A stretch of DNA of 64,000 bases, from NCBI GenBank assembly GCA_035285585.1, contig JAYKGU010000021.1, positions 12,470-76,469 on the forward strand. The letters are read 5' to 3'. Positions within the stretch are counted from its first letter, which is position 1, and each line of letters begins with the position of its first letter. This document shows, piece after piece, positions 1-8,033 of this stretch. The stretch is from JAYKGU01 sp035285585. Lineage in GTDB: Bacteria > Cyanobacteriota > Cyanobacteriia > CAKZMO01. The notes under the pieces are model-generated. The model was not told the DNA's origin, did not search any database, and was given only the letters and a program-made list of their open reading frames with translations. The translations under genes were made by a program, and so were the position numbers.

Positions 1-1
1 C

Positions 2-154
2 CGTGAACTGCACTGCGTTCAAACCACCTGTGAGTCGCTGGGGTCAGACTGCAACCGGTTTATTTTGGGCCTAACCAAGCGGGTGCAGCCTGCTGAAGAG
101 ATGGTTGAGCGGGGTCTGGATCACGATACTATCCTGCAGCAACTGTGTAGTTGA
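2..154 (+). CDS. C-terminal 50 residues of an unidentified protein (runs off left edge)
   Basis: An open frame enters from the left edge and ends at a TGA at 152-154, giving a 50-residue tail. It contains two cysteines five apart (CESLGSDC) followed by a hydrophobic FIL and an amphipathic C-terminal helix. A Cys-x-x-Leu-Gly-x-x-Cys pattern near the C terminus is reminiscent of V4R-type sensory domains, but this is a weak resemblance and I do not claim the function. The frame has protein-like composition and no competing ORF is convincing here. The preceding sequence would decide its identity. Confidence 0.55.
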   Translation, partial: RELHCVQTTCESLGSDCNRFILGLTKRVQPAEEMVERGLDHDTILQQLCS

Positions 155-248
155 TGTTGTCTGCCACCATCCAACTTTTTTCCAATCCACCCGGAATGCC
201 TTTTGAGAATAACGCCCAGGATTTGAGAATTCGTCGTCGCGGGTCGCT

Positions 249-2321
249 GTGTTAAGCCAATCTGGAGCATCCCTCAAATCGTCACAGTATCGTCGGCTTG
301 GCCTGGTAGGGCAGGGACAGTTTGGTCAGGTGTATTGTGCTGTGCATCGCCAAACCGGACGACTAGTTGCCTTGAAAAACCTGGAGAAGGAGCGGTTTCC
401 CACCCGGCAGTTTTTGCGGGAGTTGCGGTTTCTGCTGAGTTTGCGGCACCCCAACATCGTTACCTGCTACGCGCTGGAGCACACTCGCACCGGTCGATAT
501 CTGGTGATGGACTACTGCGAGGGCGGCACCTTACGCAGTCTGATGGTTGACGGACGACACCTGACGCTGCGCTACAGCGTCAAGCTGGTGATGGATATTC
601 TCATGGGGCTGGAACACGCCCACAAGCAGGGCATTGTCCACTGCGACATCAAGCCTGAGAATATTCTGCTGAGTCTCCGGTCGGACGGTTGGCTGGCAAA
701 AATTTCAGACTTTGGCATCGCCCGCCTCAATCAGGAATACTCTCGACAACATGCAGGCAATACCGGGTCGCCTGCCTACATGGCCCCAGAACGCTTCTAC
801 GGTCAATATTCCCCCACCGCCGACCTGTACTCGGTCGGTATTTTATTATTTGAGTTGATTGCGGGGCGGCGACCCTTTTCGGGGACGCCCGTGGCCCTGA
901 TGTCAGCCCACCTGAATCAAGCCGTCGAGTTTCCCGAACGAATTCCTGCTACGCTGCGACCGATTATCCAAAAATCCCTCCAGAAACTTTCTGCACGACG
1001 CTACCAGTCGGCGACGGAGATGCTGGCAGACCTGGGAGCGATCGCCACCACCGCCGGTTGGGATTTTGCTCCTGAGGCGCGATCGCCCGTCACCATGCCT
1101 CCTCTGATGGAACTGGAGACTCTCGCCCCGGTTTGTCAGCTTACAGGTTGGAAATGCGAACCCCTGCAGTATGCCGCCAACCAGTTGGTGTTTTGCTCTT
1201 TACCCGTGCGATCGCCCTCAGTCTTACCTTTCAACGAAGGACAACACAAACAGGCTGGGCTGCCTCCCCACCTTTTTTACGCTAGTGCCCACCGCGTTGC
1301 CGTCCGTCCGTTACTACTCTCCCCAACTGCCGAGATGGGGGGAGCGGGCTGCATTGTTGGCAAAAGCTGGCAGATTACCCACCTACCCGAACCCGTTCAG
1401 CAACTGCTGGCCAGCCCAGTGGGATGCTTTGCCCTTACCCGCAATGCGGTCTATCGGCTTGAGCCTCATGGGGATCAGGATGAGCTGGTGCCCTATCTGG
1501 TTCACCAGTTGGAGCAAGACTGCGTCGCCACCATTGATGCCAGGGGCCGCTGGCTGGCCGCTGTGGCGGATCTGCGCAAAATTCGCCCCCAAACGGGATT
1601 TAGTACCCTCCAGTTTTATCCGCTGCTGGCCTCAGGCGGGGGGAAATTGGCCAGCCATCCAATCCGTCTGGCCAATGCAGGAGCTTCCTCAGAGTTACTG
1701 CGCATTGTGGCACTGGATTCACGACACGTTGCGGTCATTTCAGAGTGCCCACGGCGAAAATCCTACTGCCGGATTCAAGACACCCGTGACAGGTCCCGTC
1801 ATGTTCCCTGTAGGTATATGGATCGACCGAATGAAAGCCACGCAGCCAGCGATAGGGAGTACGAGGGGGGCGATCGCTCCCTCTCGCCAGGGGAACTCGG
1901 CACCCATATTGAAGTGGTAACTCGGCGGGGCACACGGCTGGGGGCACTTTACCTACCCATTCTGCTCAAAGCCGCCATCAAAACCGACAAGCCCTACCAG
2001 CTTCTGGCCGTCGATCGCCAGGATTCCCACTCCATTCTGGTGATTGATCTGAAGCCATTTCGGGTGGCGCGTATCCCGGTCGAGATTGAACCGCACTTCC
2101 TGATGACAACTCCATGGGGCTACCTGGTAATGGACGAATGGGGCCAGATGCTCATCCTTGACCGCGACGGCTACGGCGTTAATCGGGTGGAGGGGCCGAC
2201 CGGGCCAACGGCGATCGCCCTCATGGATGACCGCCACCTCTGGGTAGCCAGCCAGAATAAAGGGCAGACCTACCTGCACGGGTTTGACCTTAAAGAAATG
2301 GGAGTTGACTTGCTGCTATGA
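249..2321 (+). CDS. Ser/Thr protein kinase with long C-terminal sensor region
   Basis: Predicted cytoplasmic Hanks-type kinase of 690 residues with a GTG start. The kinase domain spans about residues 15-275. It has the glycine loop GQGQFGQV, VALK with the ATP-anchoring lysine, the catalytic loop HCDIKPEN near residue 132, DFG, and the activation segment ending SPAYMAPE. All catalytic residues are present, so it should be active. The remaining ~400 residues have no membrane segment and show repeated short beta-like stretches typical of a propeller-like sensor region; this is inference. The HCD form of the catalytic loop (instead of HRD) marks it as a non-RD kinase. Its 3' end overlaps by 32 bp the convergent 59-codon gene on the other strand. 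Substrates cannot be inferred. Confidence 0.93.
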   Translation: MLSQSGASLKSSQYRRLGLVGQGQFGQVYCAVHRQTGRLVALKNLEKERFPTRQFLRELRFLLSLRHPNIVTCYALEHTRTGRYLVMDYCEGGTLRSLMVDGRHLTLRYSVKLVMDILMGLEHAHKQGIVHCDIKPENILLSLRSDGWLAKISDFGIARLNQEYSRQHAGNTGSPAYMAPERFYGQYSPTADLYSVGILLFELIAGRRPFSGTPVALMSAHLNQAVEFPERIPATLRPIIQKSLQKLSARRYQSATEMLADLGAIATTAGWDFAPEARSPVTMPPLMELETLAPVCQLTGWKCEPLQYAANQLVFCSLPVRSPSVLPFNEGQHKQAGLPPHLFYASAHRVAVRPLLLSPTAEMGGAGCIVGKSWQITHLPEPVQQLLASPVGCFALTRNAVYRLEPHGDQDELVPYLVHQLEQDCVATIDARGRWLAAVADLRKIRPQTGFSTLQFYPLLASGGGKLASHPIRLANAGASSELLRIVALDSRHVAVISECPRRKSYCRIQDTRDRSRHVPCRYMDRPNESHAASDREYEGGDRSLSPGELGTHIEVVTRRGTRLGALYLPILLKAAIKTDKPYQLLAVDRQDSHSILVIDLKPFRVARIPVEIEPHFLMTTPWGYLVMDEWGQMLILDRDGYGVNRVEGPTGPTAIALMDDRHLWVASQNKGQTYLHGFDLKEMGVDLLL

Positions 2322-2469
2322 CCCCCAGTGGCTGCAGGATTAACAAATCTTGAGGGGCGGGCACCATCTCTCCCCGAAAGTCTAGAAGCTGCACCACCGC
2401 CAGATAGGCAAAGCTCAGCAGTAGGGCGATCGCCCCAGTAATAATGGCGACAATTTTTGATCGATCCAT
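2290..2469 (-). CDS. Small single-span membrane protein (59 aa)
   Basis: A 59-residue frame with an ATG start. The N terminus MDRSKIVAIITGAIALLLSF leads into a roughly 23-residue hydrophobic helix, then a soluble LLDFRGEMVPAPQ segment. The shape (very short basic N terminus, one helix, acidic-proline linker) is that of small cyanobacterial membrane proteins, and the composition is coding-like, including a HIP1 site read as AIA. Its 3' end overlaps the last codons of the convergent kinase gene. It lies downstream of the STAS gene on the same strand, with a GTGGGGG hairpin between them. I do not know its function. Confidence 0.65.
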   Translation of the reverse strand: MDRSKIVAIITGAIALLLSFAYLAVVQLLDFRGEMVPAPQDLLILQPLGVIAASQLPFL

Positions 2470-2606
2470 CTTTCGCTCCGCCGTTTAAATTTTGAAGTTC
2501 TGCTTGCATTATCTCCCAGGACAAGGGGGCAGCGCTGTGGGAAGACGGCATTTCAAAAACACCGCGCCCTAAATCGGGAGTTAAGTGGTTGAACAAAACT
2601 ATTTTC

Positions 2607-2626
2607 GTGGGGGTGTGCGCCCCCAC
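2607..2626. repeat. Perfect 7-bp-arm hairpin between STAS gene and small membrane protein gene
   Basis: GTGGGGG and CCCCCAC arms around a 6-nt loop. It lies just downstream of the STAS gene on its strand. No U-run follows immediately, so it may be a weak terminator or an RNA-processing hairpin. Confidence 0.5.
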
Positions 2627-2683
2627 AAGCTGTAATTAATTGTGCTTGAGCACTTAATCCTAAACAATGGAGGCTGGGGTTAG

Positions 2684-3013
2684 CTAAAAATCATCCGTAG
2701 GCAGGAACGTCTCAAACTCATCACGGTTTGCGTATACCTCAAACTTATCCGTCAGGCCAGCCCGCTCCAGCTCTGCCAGAGTTTGCGAGTTAAGGGAGCA
2801 CAGCGATAGTTTTGCCCCCGCACGCCGCACCCGATTGCGAACAATCATCAGGGTGCCAATCCCGCTGCTGTCAATAGTTTCCACCTGACACAGATCGATG
2901 AGCAACAGTTGTGCTCCGGCTTCAAGCTGAAGATTGACCCAATACAGCAAGTCAGGGGCGATGTTCGTACCAAGGGTGGAAGTAGCGGGTTCATAGATGG
3001 AGGCATTCGTCAT
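2684..3013 (-). CDS. STAS-domain protein (anti-sigma-factor antagonist type)
   Basis: A 109-residue single-domain STAS protein of the SpoIIAA/RsbV type. The diagnostic phospho-acceptor loop is ETIDSSGIGTL around residues 46-56, where a serine is phosphorylated by a cognate anti-sigma/switch kinase in the characterised family. The preceding strand (LLLIDLCQV) and the final helix (LAELERAGLTDKFEVY) complete the fold. No RsbW-like kinase or PP2C phosphatase is next to it, so the partner must be elsewhere. The length is normal for stand-alone STAS proteins and the start ATG is clear. In cyanobacteria such proteins act in partner-switching control of gene expression or motility; which applies here is unknown. 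Confidence 0.88.
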   Translation of the reverse strand: MTNASIYEPATSTLGTNIAPDLLYWVNLQLEAGAQLLLIDLCQVETIDSSGIGTLMIVRNRVRRAGAKLSLCSLNSQTLAELERAGLTDKFEVYANRDEFETFLPTDDF

Positions 3014-3181
3014 TAGCAGAGTAAATCTGATGAGACGGCAACATAGGAGTCGAATTAATCTCCTTCCACCAATATCCAGCTCTCTTAACTCGGATCAGGA
3101 ACTTGCCTTCGGGTTCCGACTTAAAGCGGCCCAAAATTAGCGGGAGGTTTGAAGTGGACCCAATCTTCCGCCTCAAGTTGA

Positions 3182-3276
3182 TATAGCGTTACGCTTTCGC
3201 ATTAGGATATTTAAGAGGGGTAGAACCCATACGTCGCGGGGGTTCCACACTCAAACCTTAGCCCGTAGGGCCATAC
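3182..3276 (-). repeat. ~95-bp palindromic interspersed repeat, copy A
   Basis: Matches 36355-36450 in inverted orientation over its whole length. Shared blocks are TAGCGTTACGCTTTCGC, a TTAAGAGG block, GCGGGGGTTCCACACTCAAA and CCTTAGCCCGTAGGG. In this copy one arm of the central GGAACCCCC palindrome has decayed. Confidence 0.8.
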
Positions 3277-3399
3277 CCTTTACCTTCTGTATTTGCCCAG
3301 CCCCCCTGGTAACAAGAGAGTTTTAAGGGCACCTCGATTAATTGCCTTGTTGCGAATCTATAAAGCCTGCAACCATTGGAATTTCCCCGTCATTCTCAA

Positions 3400-3476
3400 T
3401 AAGTATCTGGCCACAAATAAAGCAAGTGGAGTTCAAAACCCCACCATAGCATCGTTTATTTATGGCTACCTACTTA
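3400..3476. mobile_element. MITE-like element, copy 1 (77 bp)
   Basis: Bounded by inverted repeats of the form TAAGTAnnnGGCCAnAAATAAA on the left, with the complementary TTTATTTATGGCTACCTACTTA-type right end. There is no coding capacity. A second copy with the same ends lies at 12935-13028. The two copies share ends but differ in their central hairpin, as expected for miniature elements moved by a transposase in trans. Confidence 0.75.
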
Positions 3477-3566
3477 GGATCTGTATTTTTCTTCGATCGG
3501 CGTAGAATTCTATGACTCTACAGGTCGGATAATTACAGGTCATCTAAACTCACGATCCTAAGTTCC

Positions 3567-4037
3567 TCAGCTCAGCCGAGCTGTACACTCCAGAATGAGC
3601 TTTTGGTTAATTAAAGCGTAGGGTTGAATCTCCAGAGCGCGACGAAATGCCCGGATAGCGAGCTGATAGTTGCCCAAAGCTGCATAGCACAACCCCATGC
3701 CGTGCAGCGCCCCGAAATGAAACGGGGCCAATTCAATCACCGCCTGACAGTCGGCCAGCGATTTACGATATTGCTCCCGCATGTAGTACAAAACAGCACG
3801 GCGGTTCCAGGCTTCAATAAAATCAGGCTGATCGCGGATGAGATCAGTGAGGAGCGTTTCGGCTTCCAGATACTCCCCAGCTTGCAGCGCGATTTGGCTT
3901 TGCTGGAGGATGCTCAGGCCGTAATCTCCCTTTTGCTGAAACCAGCCCTGCCAGAGCTGGTGAGTTGCTTGTTCTCGAACCGCTTCATCTGGATGCTTCA
4001 GCTCTTCAAGTAAAACCCTCAGGGTGGTTTCATCCAT
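3567..4037 (-). CDS. TPR-repeat protein
   Basis: A 156-residue soluble protein made largely of tetratricopeptide repeats. Recognisable units lie around residues 50-83 (QIALQAGEYLEAETLLTDLI), 84-118 (WNRRAVLYYMREQYRKSLAD) and 119-150 (MGLCYAALGNYQLAIRAFRR). The N-terminal 40 residues (MDETTLRVLLEELKHPDEAV) form a charged helical lead. There is no signal peptide or membrane helix, so it is likely a cytoplasmic scaffold or adaptor. The partner is unknown. It is monocistronic, with unrelated genes on either side. Confidence 0.85.
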   Translation of the reverse strand: MDETTLRVLLEELKHPDEAVREQATHQLWQGWFQQKGDYGLSILQQSQIALQAGEYLEAETLLTDLIRDQPDFIEAWNRRAVLYYMREQYRKSLADCQAVIELAPFHFGALHGMGLCYAALGNYQLAIRAFRRALEIQPYALINQKLILECTARLS

Positions 4038-4138
4038 GACTAGGTGCCTTTGCGGGTAACGACTGCTGCTGATATCCAGCTGATATCAAAGGTTAAAGAA
4101 CCCGATTTCAGTCTAGCGTCTGTTTATCAGCACGCGGG

Positions 4139-5149
4139 TCATCTGGCGATCGCCCCCCACCCTTGAGCACCAAACCCCATAAGCCAGAGGGGAATCGTGA
4201 GAACCAATAACCCCGTTGTTAAGACAATGCTGCTGGCAATCAAATCGCGATCGAGGTCGTATTCTTCCGCCAGGATCAGTCCTGCGAAGGCCGTCGGCAT
4301 CCCCGACATCAGCACCAGCGCCAGCCGGGCATCGGAAGCTAGACCCATCTCAGATGCCACCAATCCGACCAGGGCGGGCAGCACCAGCACCTTAATAGCC
4401 GCAGGCAGCAGACTTAACCGCAGGCTCTGCCAGCCCCGAATCTGGCTGATGCGCATCCCCAGCAGCGCTAGCGCTAGCGGAATAACAATGCCAACGGAGG
4501 CATGAAGCCCGGTTTCCAGGGGGAGTGGGAGGGGCACATTTTGAGTAGCCACCCCCACCCCGAAGGCCCAGAGGGAGGGAACCGTCAGCACATCTCGCAG
4601 AATCATCCACCAGCGACGCGTGGGAGCCGATCGCCCAAAGTAGCTGGCAATGAGCACCCCCAGGCCATAGGTGCCAACAATGTTATGGGTAACGCTGTAG
4701 GACACGATCCAGCTCAGATGGGAGTCACTGACGAAAATGGGGGCGATCGCCAGCCCTACAAACCCCGTATTGCCGATAGCTGAGGAGATGAGGAAACTGC
4801 CCTGCCGCGACTGGTTTTCCCAGCCCAACTGAACATTCCAGGCCTGGCCAGTGTCAGGATAGGCCGGTTCGGGAGCGCTGGGGTTGACTCGCCGCAAAGC
4901 CTGAAGGGCGAACCAGGCCATTGGGATGGACACCAACAACACTGCAATTGTAAAAGCAGGCGAAAGCCCTACCTCTGCTGAAAAACGGGTCTGGCGCGTG
5001 AGCGCCAGAATTTCCAGCGGCACCCCCACCCAAAACAAGGCACGCCCCAGTAAACGAGGTACCTGGTCGGGCAAAACTAGAAACAACAAAAAACCCAGCA
5101 CCGTCCAGCCCAAGAGGGGGACGTATGCCTGCAACAGCATATCCGTCAT
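4139..5149 (-). CDS. AEC-family transporter (auxin efflux carrier type permease)
   Basis: A 336-residue integral membrane protein with about ten hydrophobic segments arranged as two repeats. The sequence SSAIGNTGFVGLAIAPIF is the conserved helix-breaking motif of the Mem_trans/AEC family, and LMSGMPTAFAGLILAEEYD near residue 285 is the family's second crossover (MPxA) motif. AEC members move small organic anions or amino-acid-like solutes; the substrate here is not predictable. The length is typical. ATG start; no operon partner, since zipN stops 130 bp upstream on the same strand. Confidence 0.9.
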   Translation of the reverse strand: MTDMLLQAYVPLLGWTVLGFLLFLVLPDQVPRLLGRALFWVGVPLEILALTRQTRFSAEVGLSPAFTIAVLLVSIPMAWFALQALRRVNPSAPEPAYPDTGQAWNVQLGWENQSRQGSFLISSAIGNTGFVGLAIAPIFVSDSHLSWIVSYSVTHNIVGTYGLGVLIASYFGRSAPTRRWWMILRDVLTVPSLWAFGVGVATQNVPLPLPLETGLHASVGIVIPLALALLGMRISQIRGWQSLRLSLLPAAIKVLVLPALVGLVASEMGLASDARLALVLMSGMPTAFAGLILAEEYDLDRDLIASSIVLTTGLLVLTIPLWLMGFGAQGWGAIAR

Positions 5150-5240
5150 GCAGTTTTGCGCCCTGGTGCGGCGTCACGGTTAAAAATTAGGGTAAGTCCC
5201 CTAGAACTCATCCTAAGGATAGCGGATGGGGTTACTCCTT

Positions 5241-5278
5241 TAGATTCCTGGCGCAGATGTAGATTCCTGGCGCAGATG
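5241..5278. repeat. Perfect 19-bp tandem duplication at the zipN stop codon
   Basis: TAGATTCCTGGCGCAGATG occurs twice head-to-tail, ending 1 bp before the zipN stop triplet (5280-5282 read on the minus strand). It is probably a replication-slippage product. Confidence 0.85.
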
Positions 5279-5279
5279 A

Positions 5280-7538
5280 CTAGCGCAGGTCAATAGACTG
5301 CACTTTCCACCCGTTTTCATCTCGAACCAGGTCGTAGCTGACCTGTACCTCGCTGTCGTAGGACTGGGACAGGTCGAGCTGGCCATTCTTATAAAAATTG
5401 CCTACTTCTGTGACTGTGGCGTAGATGGTTGCCTGATCGGGGGTTTCCTCTTCCCATTCCACCGACTCCACCGTCAGGTTGGGATGTTCGTACTCCAGAT
5501 ACCAGCCGCCTGCCTGGGCCGACGTGGACTGCCCCTGCCACTTATCTAGCAGCGAGCCAACCAGAATCTCACTCAGCGCTTCCGCATTGTGATTTTCGCC
5601 CATGGCTGCCGATTTGGCTGCCAGCCAGGCACGAATGACCTCAATAGCCCCTGCTTCGGTCAGTTCTCCCTCGGCACTGCTGAGGGCGGGGGGTGGTTCG
5701 TTCGGGTCGGGGATGGTAACAACGGGCTGATTCAGAGAGATTTGGAGTTGCTCACCCTGGAGGGCTGAGGTCTGCGATCGCTGACTCAGCAAACCGTACA
5801 CCCAACTTGCCAGAATCCAGAGGATAATTATTCCGATGACCCCCATGGCCGCCAGGAAGAGTAGCCGATCCAACCGGGGGGGCTGGCCTTTGCCAACTCC
5901 CCGGCGGCTGAGGACGGTTCCTGCAGGGGTTTTTAGCTCGGTCTTGGGGATGGTGTCTGTAGACCGCGATCGCCAGTTGCGCGGCGGTGAGCCGCCATTG
6001 CTGCTATCCAACTCCCGCTGGCTGAGACGGCCCTCCGGGGACAATTGGGAAACCCGCTCTGCCACAGGGAGGGTGGCCATGGGGGTGCTGGCCTGCCCAT
6101 TGCCGTAGGCTGAGTTGCCCACGGTGGCGGTGGCTGCCCCAATACGAGCGTAGCGATCGCCATCGGGCGTCGCGGCTCCGTTGCCAAAGCGAGACTGGCT
6201 GCGCCCGTAGCCGACCGGGGTCGCCACTTCCCAATCACCTGTATGTTCAGCCTCGTGGGGCATGTTTTCCAGATAGCTTTGCACCTCCGCATCTGCGAAG
6301 TAGTCTTTCAGGGACGTGGTTTCTTCGGCCAAATCTCGGAAGTGAGGGAACACTTCGCCCTGGAGCCACTGCTCAGCATAGAGACACAGCCCCGGCAGCA
6401 GGTCGGGGGCACCGCGAGAATGTTCTTGAATATAGGCAAGGGCGTCCTGCTCGCTGCTCTGCTCGAGAAATTGGCTGGCTTCTGCTGTCTGCCCCAGTAG
6501 CAGGGCACAAATTGACTGCTCCAGGCTGACATCCTGTCGGACGCTCAGCCGCACCAGCAGCAGTTGGGCGCGGCGGACGAGGGCGGGCTGCCGGTAGGCA
6601 AAACCGCCAGCAATCAGCGCATAAACCGCTAGATAGGTAGCCACGGCTGAGGGACGACGGGCCTCGGTTTCGAACAAACTTTGCTGTTCTGCAACCGTGA
6701 GGTAGCTGCGGAGCTGCTGAATAAACCGCAGAAAGTCGTCAGTACCTAACCCGGACTGATCGTTGCCGCTGCCGTCGATTCCTCCCCGCTCGTGGAGCAT
6801 ATCCTGTAGCAGGCGCAACCCCTTGTAGCGCTCTGCCTCGTTTGCCTCAGGGAGGGCAAGCAGCTCAAGAATTCGGTAGGGGCGTAGTTTAAATAAATCG
6901 GCTTGCATTTCACCTCTGACGCTGGCAAATAACCCTTCTCTTAGCAGTAGTTCCTGTCCTGTTTCCAATGATTCTGCCGCATTTTCGTACTGCCCTTGCT
7001 GCCACTGCTCCCGTCCTAGCTCTAAACACGCCAGGGCAATGGTCAGGACAATGTCAGCCCCCACAATATCGGGTGCGCCAAATCGACCGCTCTCCAGGCT
7101 GACGTTGCCACTGCTAAGGTAGGGGCGGCCTAGCCGCAAGACCAGCTCATATTCGCCCAGCTCAAGCAAAATCAGCAGCGCCCCCACCAGCTGATCGTCT
7201 CGCACCTCAATGCGCGGTGTATAAGAGTCAGCTACGTCAGCGGTGGCAAAGGAGGAAAATTCATCAGTGGGTCGATCGGCGGACGGGGCTTCATCCTGCG
7301 CCTGAATGGTTTCGTAGGATCTGGCTAGAAAATTGGCGTCATAGGCTTGTCGCTGGGTGGAGTCGCTGAGGATCTCGTAAGCTTCGTCGATGAGTTGACG
7401 TCGCACGGCGATCGCCACTTCCGAGTACTCGCGCCGGGGAAGTTGCAGGGTGCGATCGCGGTGGGCGTGCCTGAGCTGCTCGTCAGTCGCCTGAATGGGA
7501 AGTCCTAAAATTCGGTAATAATCAAGCGGTATTTGCAC
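5280..7538 (-). CDS. zipN: Cell division protein ZipN/Ftn2 (ARC6 homologue)
   Basis: A 752-residue divisome protein. In cyanobacteria it tethers FtsZ to the membrane and recruits other division proteins; ARC6 is its plastid counterpart. The N-terminal 75 residues are a J-like domain (LDYYRILGLPIQATDEQLRH, DEAYEILSDSTQRQAYD) lacking the HPD motif, as usual for the family. A helical central region (about 120-420) and a low-complexity Ser/Gly-rich linker follow. A single transmembrane helix lies near residues 553-578 (LLFLAAMGVIGIIILWILAS). The C-terminal ~130 residues (EAIEVIRAWLAAKSAAMG...) are the ARC6-type IMS domain expected in the periplasm. Length and order match the family. A 49-codon frame lies 22 bp upstream. 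Confidence 0.95.
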   Translation of the reverse strand: MQIPLDYYRILGLPIQATDEQLRHAHRDRTLQLPRREYSEVAIAVRRQLIDEAYEILSDSTQRQAYDANFLARSYETIQAQDEAPSADRPTDEFSSFATADVADSYTPRIEVRDDQLVGALLILLELGEYELVLRLGRPYLSSGNVSLESGRFGAPDIVGADIVLTIALACLELGREQWQQGQYENAAESLETGQELLLREGLFASVRGEMQADLFKLRPYRILELLALPEANEAERYKGLRLLQDMLHERGGIDGSGNDQSGLGTDDFLRFIQQLRSYLTVAEQQSLFETEARRPSAVATYLAVYALIAGGFAYRQPALVRRAQLLLVRLSVRQDVSLEQSICALLLGQTAEASQFLEQSSEQDALAYIQEHSRGAPDLLPGLCLYAEQWLQGEVFPHFRDLAEETTSLKDYFADAEVQSYLENMPHEAEHTGDWEVATPVGYGRSQSRFGNGAATPDGDRYARIGAATATVGNSAYGNGQASTPMATLPVAERVSQLSPEGRLSQRELDSSNGGSPPRNWRSRSTDTIPKTELKTPAGTVLSRRGVGKGQPPRLDRLLFLAAMGVIGIIILWILASWVYGLLSQRSQTSALQGEQLQISLNQPVVTIPDPNEPPPALSSAEGELTEAGAIEVIRAWLAAKSAAMGENHNAEALSEILVGSLLDKWQGQSTSAQAGGWYLEYEHPNLTVESVEWEEETPDQATIYATVTEVGNFYKNGQLDLSQSYDSEVQVSYDLVRDENGWKVQSIDLR

Positions 7539-7560
7539 AATTTAAGTCCCCAAGAGTCGG

Positions 7561-7710
7561 CTACTCCACGCGCATCACTTTTAATAAACTGCCGTCAGCA
7601 CCATTGATGGCCAGCACTGTTTCTAGTAATGGTACGAAACCTGAATCGCAATAGGTAGATGTGCTATGTAAAGTATTGCGTAGCAAAGGGGCGATCGCTG
7701 GCGTTTTCAT
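7561..7710 (-). CDS. Possible small protein (49 aa) just upstream of zipN
   Basis: A frame from an ATG at 7710 to a TAG at 7561, 22 bp before zipN on the same strand. The product starts MKTPAIAPLLRNTLHSTST and ends VLAINGADGSLLKVMRVE. The second half reads like a beta-strand/turn/strand protein segment, and the frame contains the HIP1 site as AIA. There is no clear Shine-Dalgarno. It could be a real short leader gene, the stub of a longer gene, or chance. Confidence 0.3.
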   Translation of the reverse strand: MKTPAIAPLLRNTLHSTSTYCDSGFVPLLETVLAINGADGSLLKVMRVE

Positions 7711-8033
7711 TTGATGACTGGTTCAAACTTTCGGCACCCCACGCCCAGCCTTATCTGTCATGCCCACTTAGCTAGAGATTATGCCAGCATAACGCTGCCA
7801 GTGCGTGAATATATTAAACTGCTGGTTCCCAGTCCGCAAGCAATTAGCTACGCCACCCATGGAGATAGGCCGCCTTTCGGACTGGGGTAATTTTTATCAG
7901 GACGGGGCCGGATCCCTGGGGCCGGATCCCTTAAGATGTGGAATGAGCAGATGCGACATTGGAAGAGTGGGGCATCTGCAGGTTATTTTATTGAAATAAG
8001 CGAAATATATAGAGAAGGATCCAAGTCAGCCAA
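7711..8033. other. Upstream region of pdhA
   Basis: No gene seen. It contains a tandem GGGGCCGGATCCCT-type duplication at about 7902-7930, next to a run of weak AT-rich sequence, and an AGAAGGA purine tract about 15 nt before the pdhA ATG. The pdhA promoter should lie here, but I could not assign -35/-10 boxes with confidence. Confidence 0.5.

Larger units (their letters stand above)
3014..3566. other. Intergenic region carrying two mobile-type repeats
   Basis: No convincing gene. It holds one copy each of the ~95-bp palindromic repeat (3182-3276) and the TIR-bearing MITE (3400-3476). The short frame at 3293-3505 has non-coding composition and runs through the MITE. Confidence 0.7.

Noticed and set aside
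71..277. 68-codon minus-strand frame at the left edge
   Set aside because: No ribosome site, poor composition, and it overlaps the tail of the partial plus-strand gene and the kinase start.
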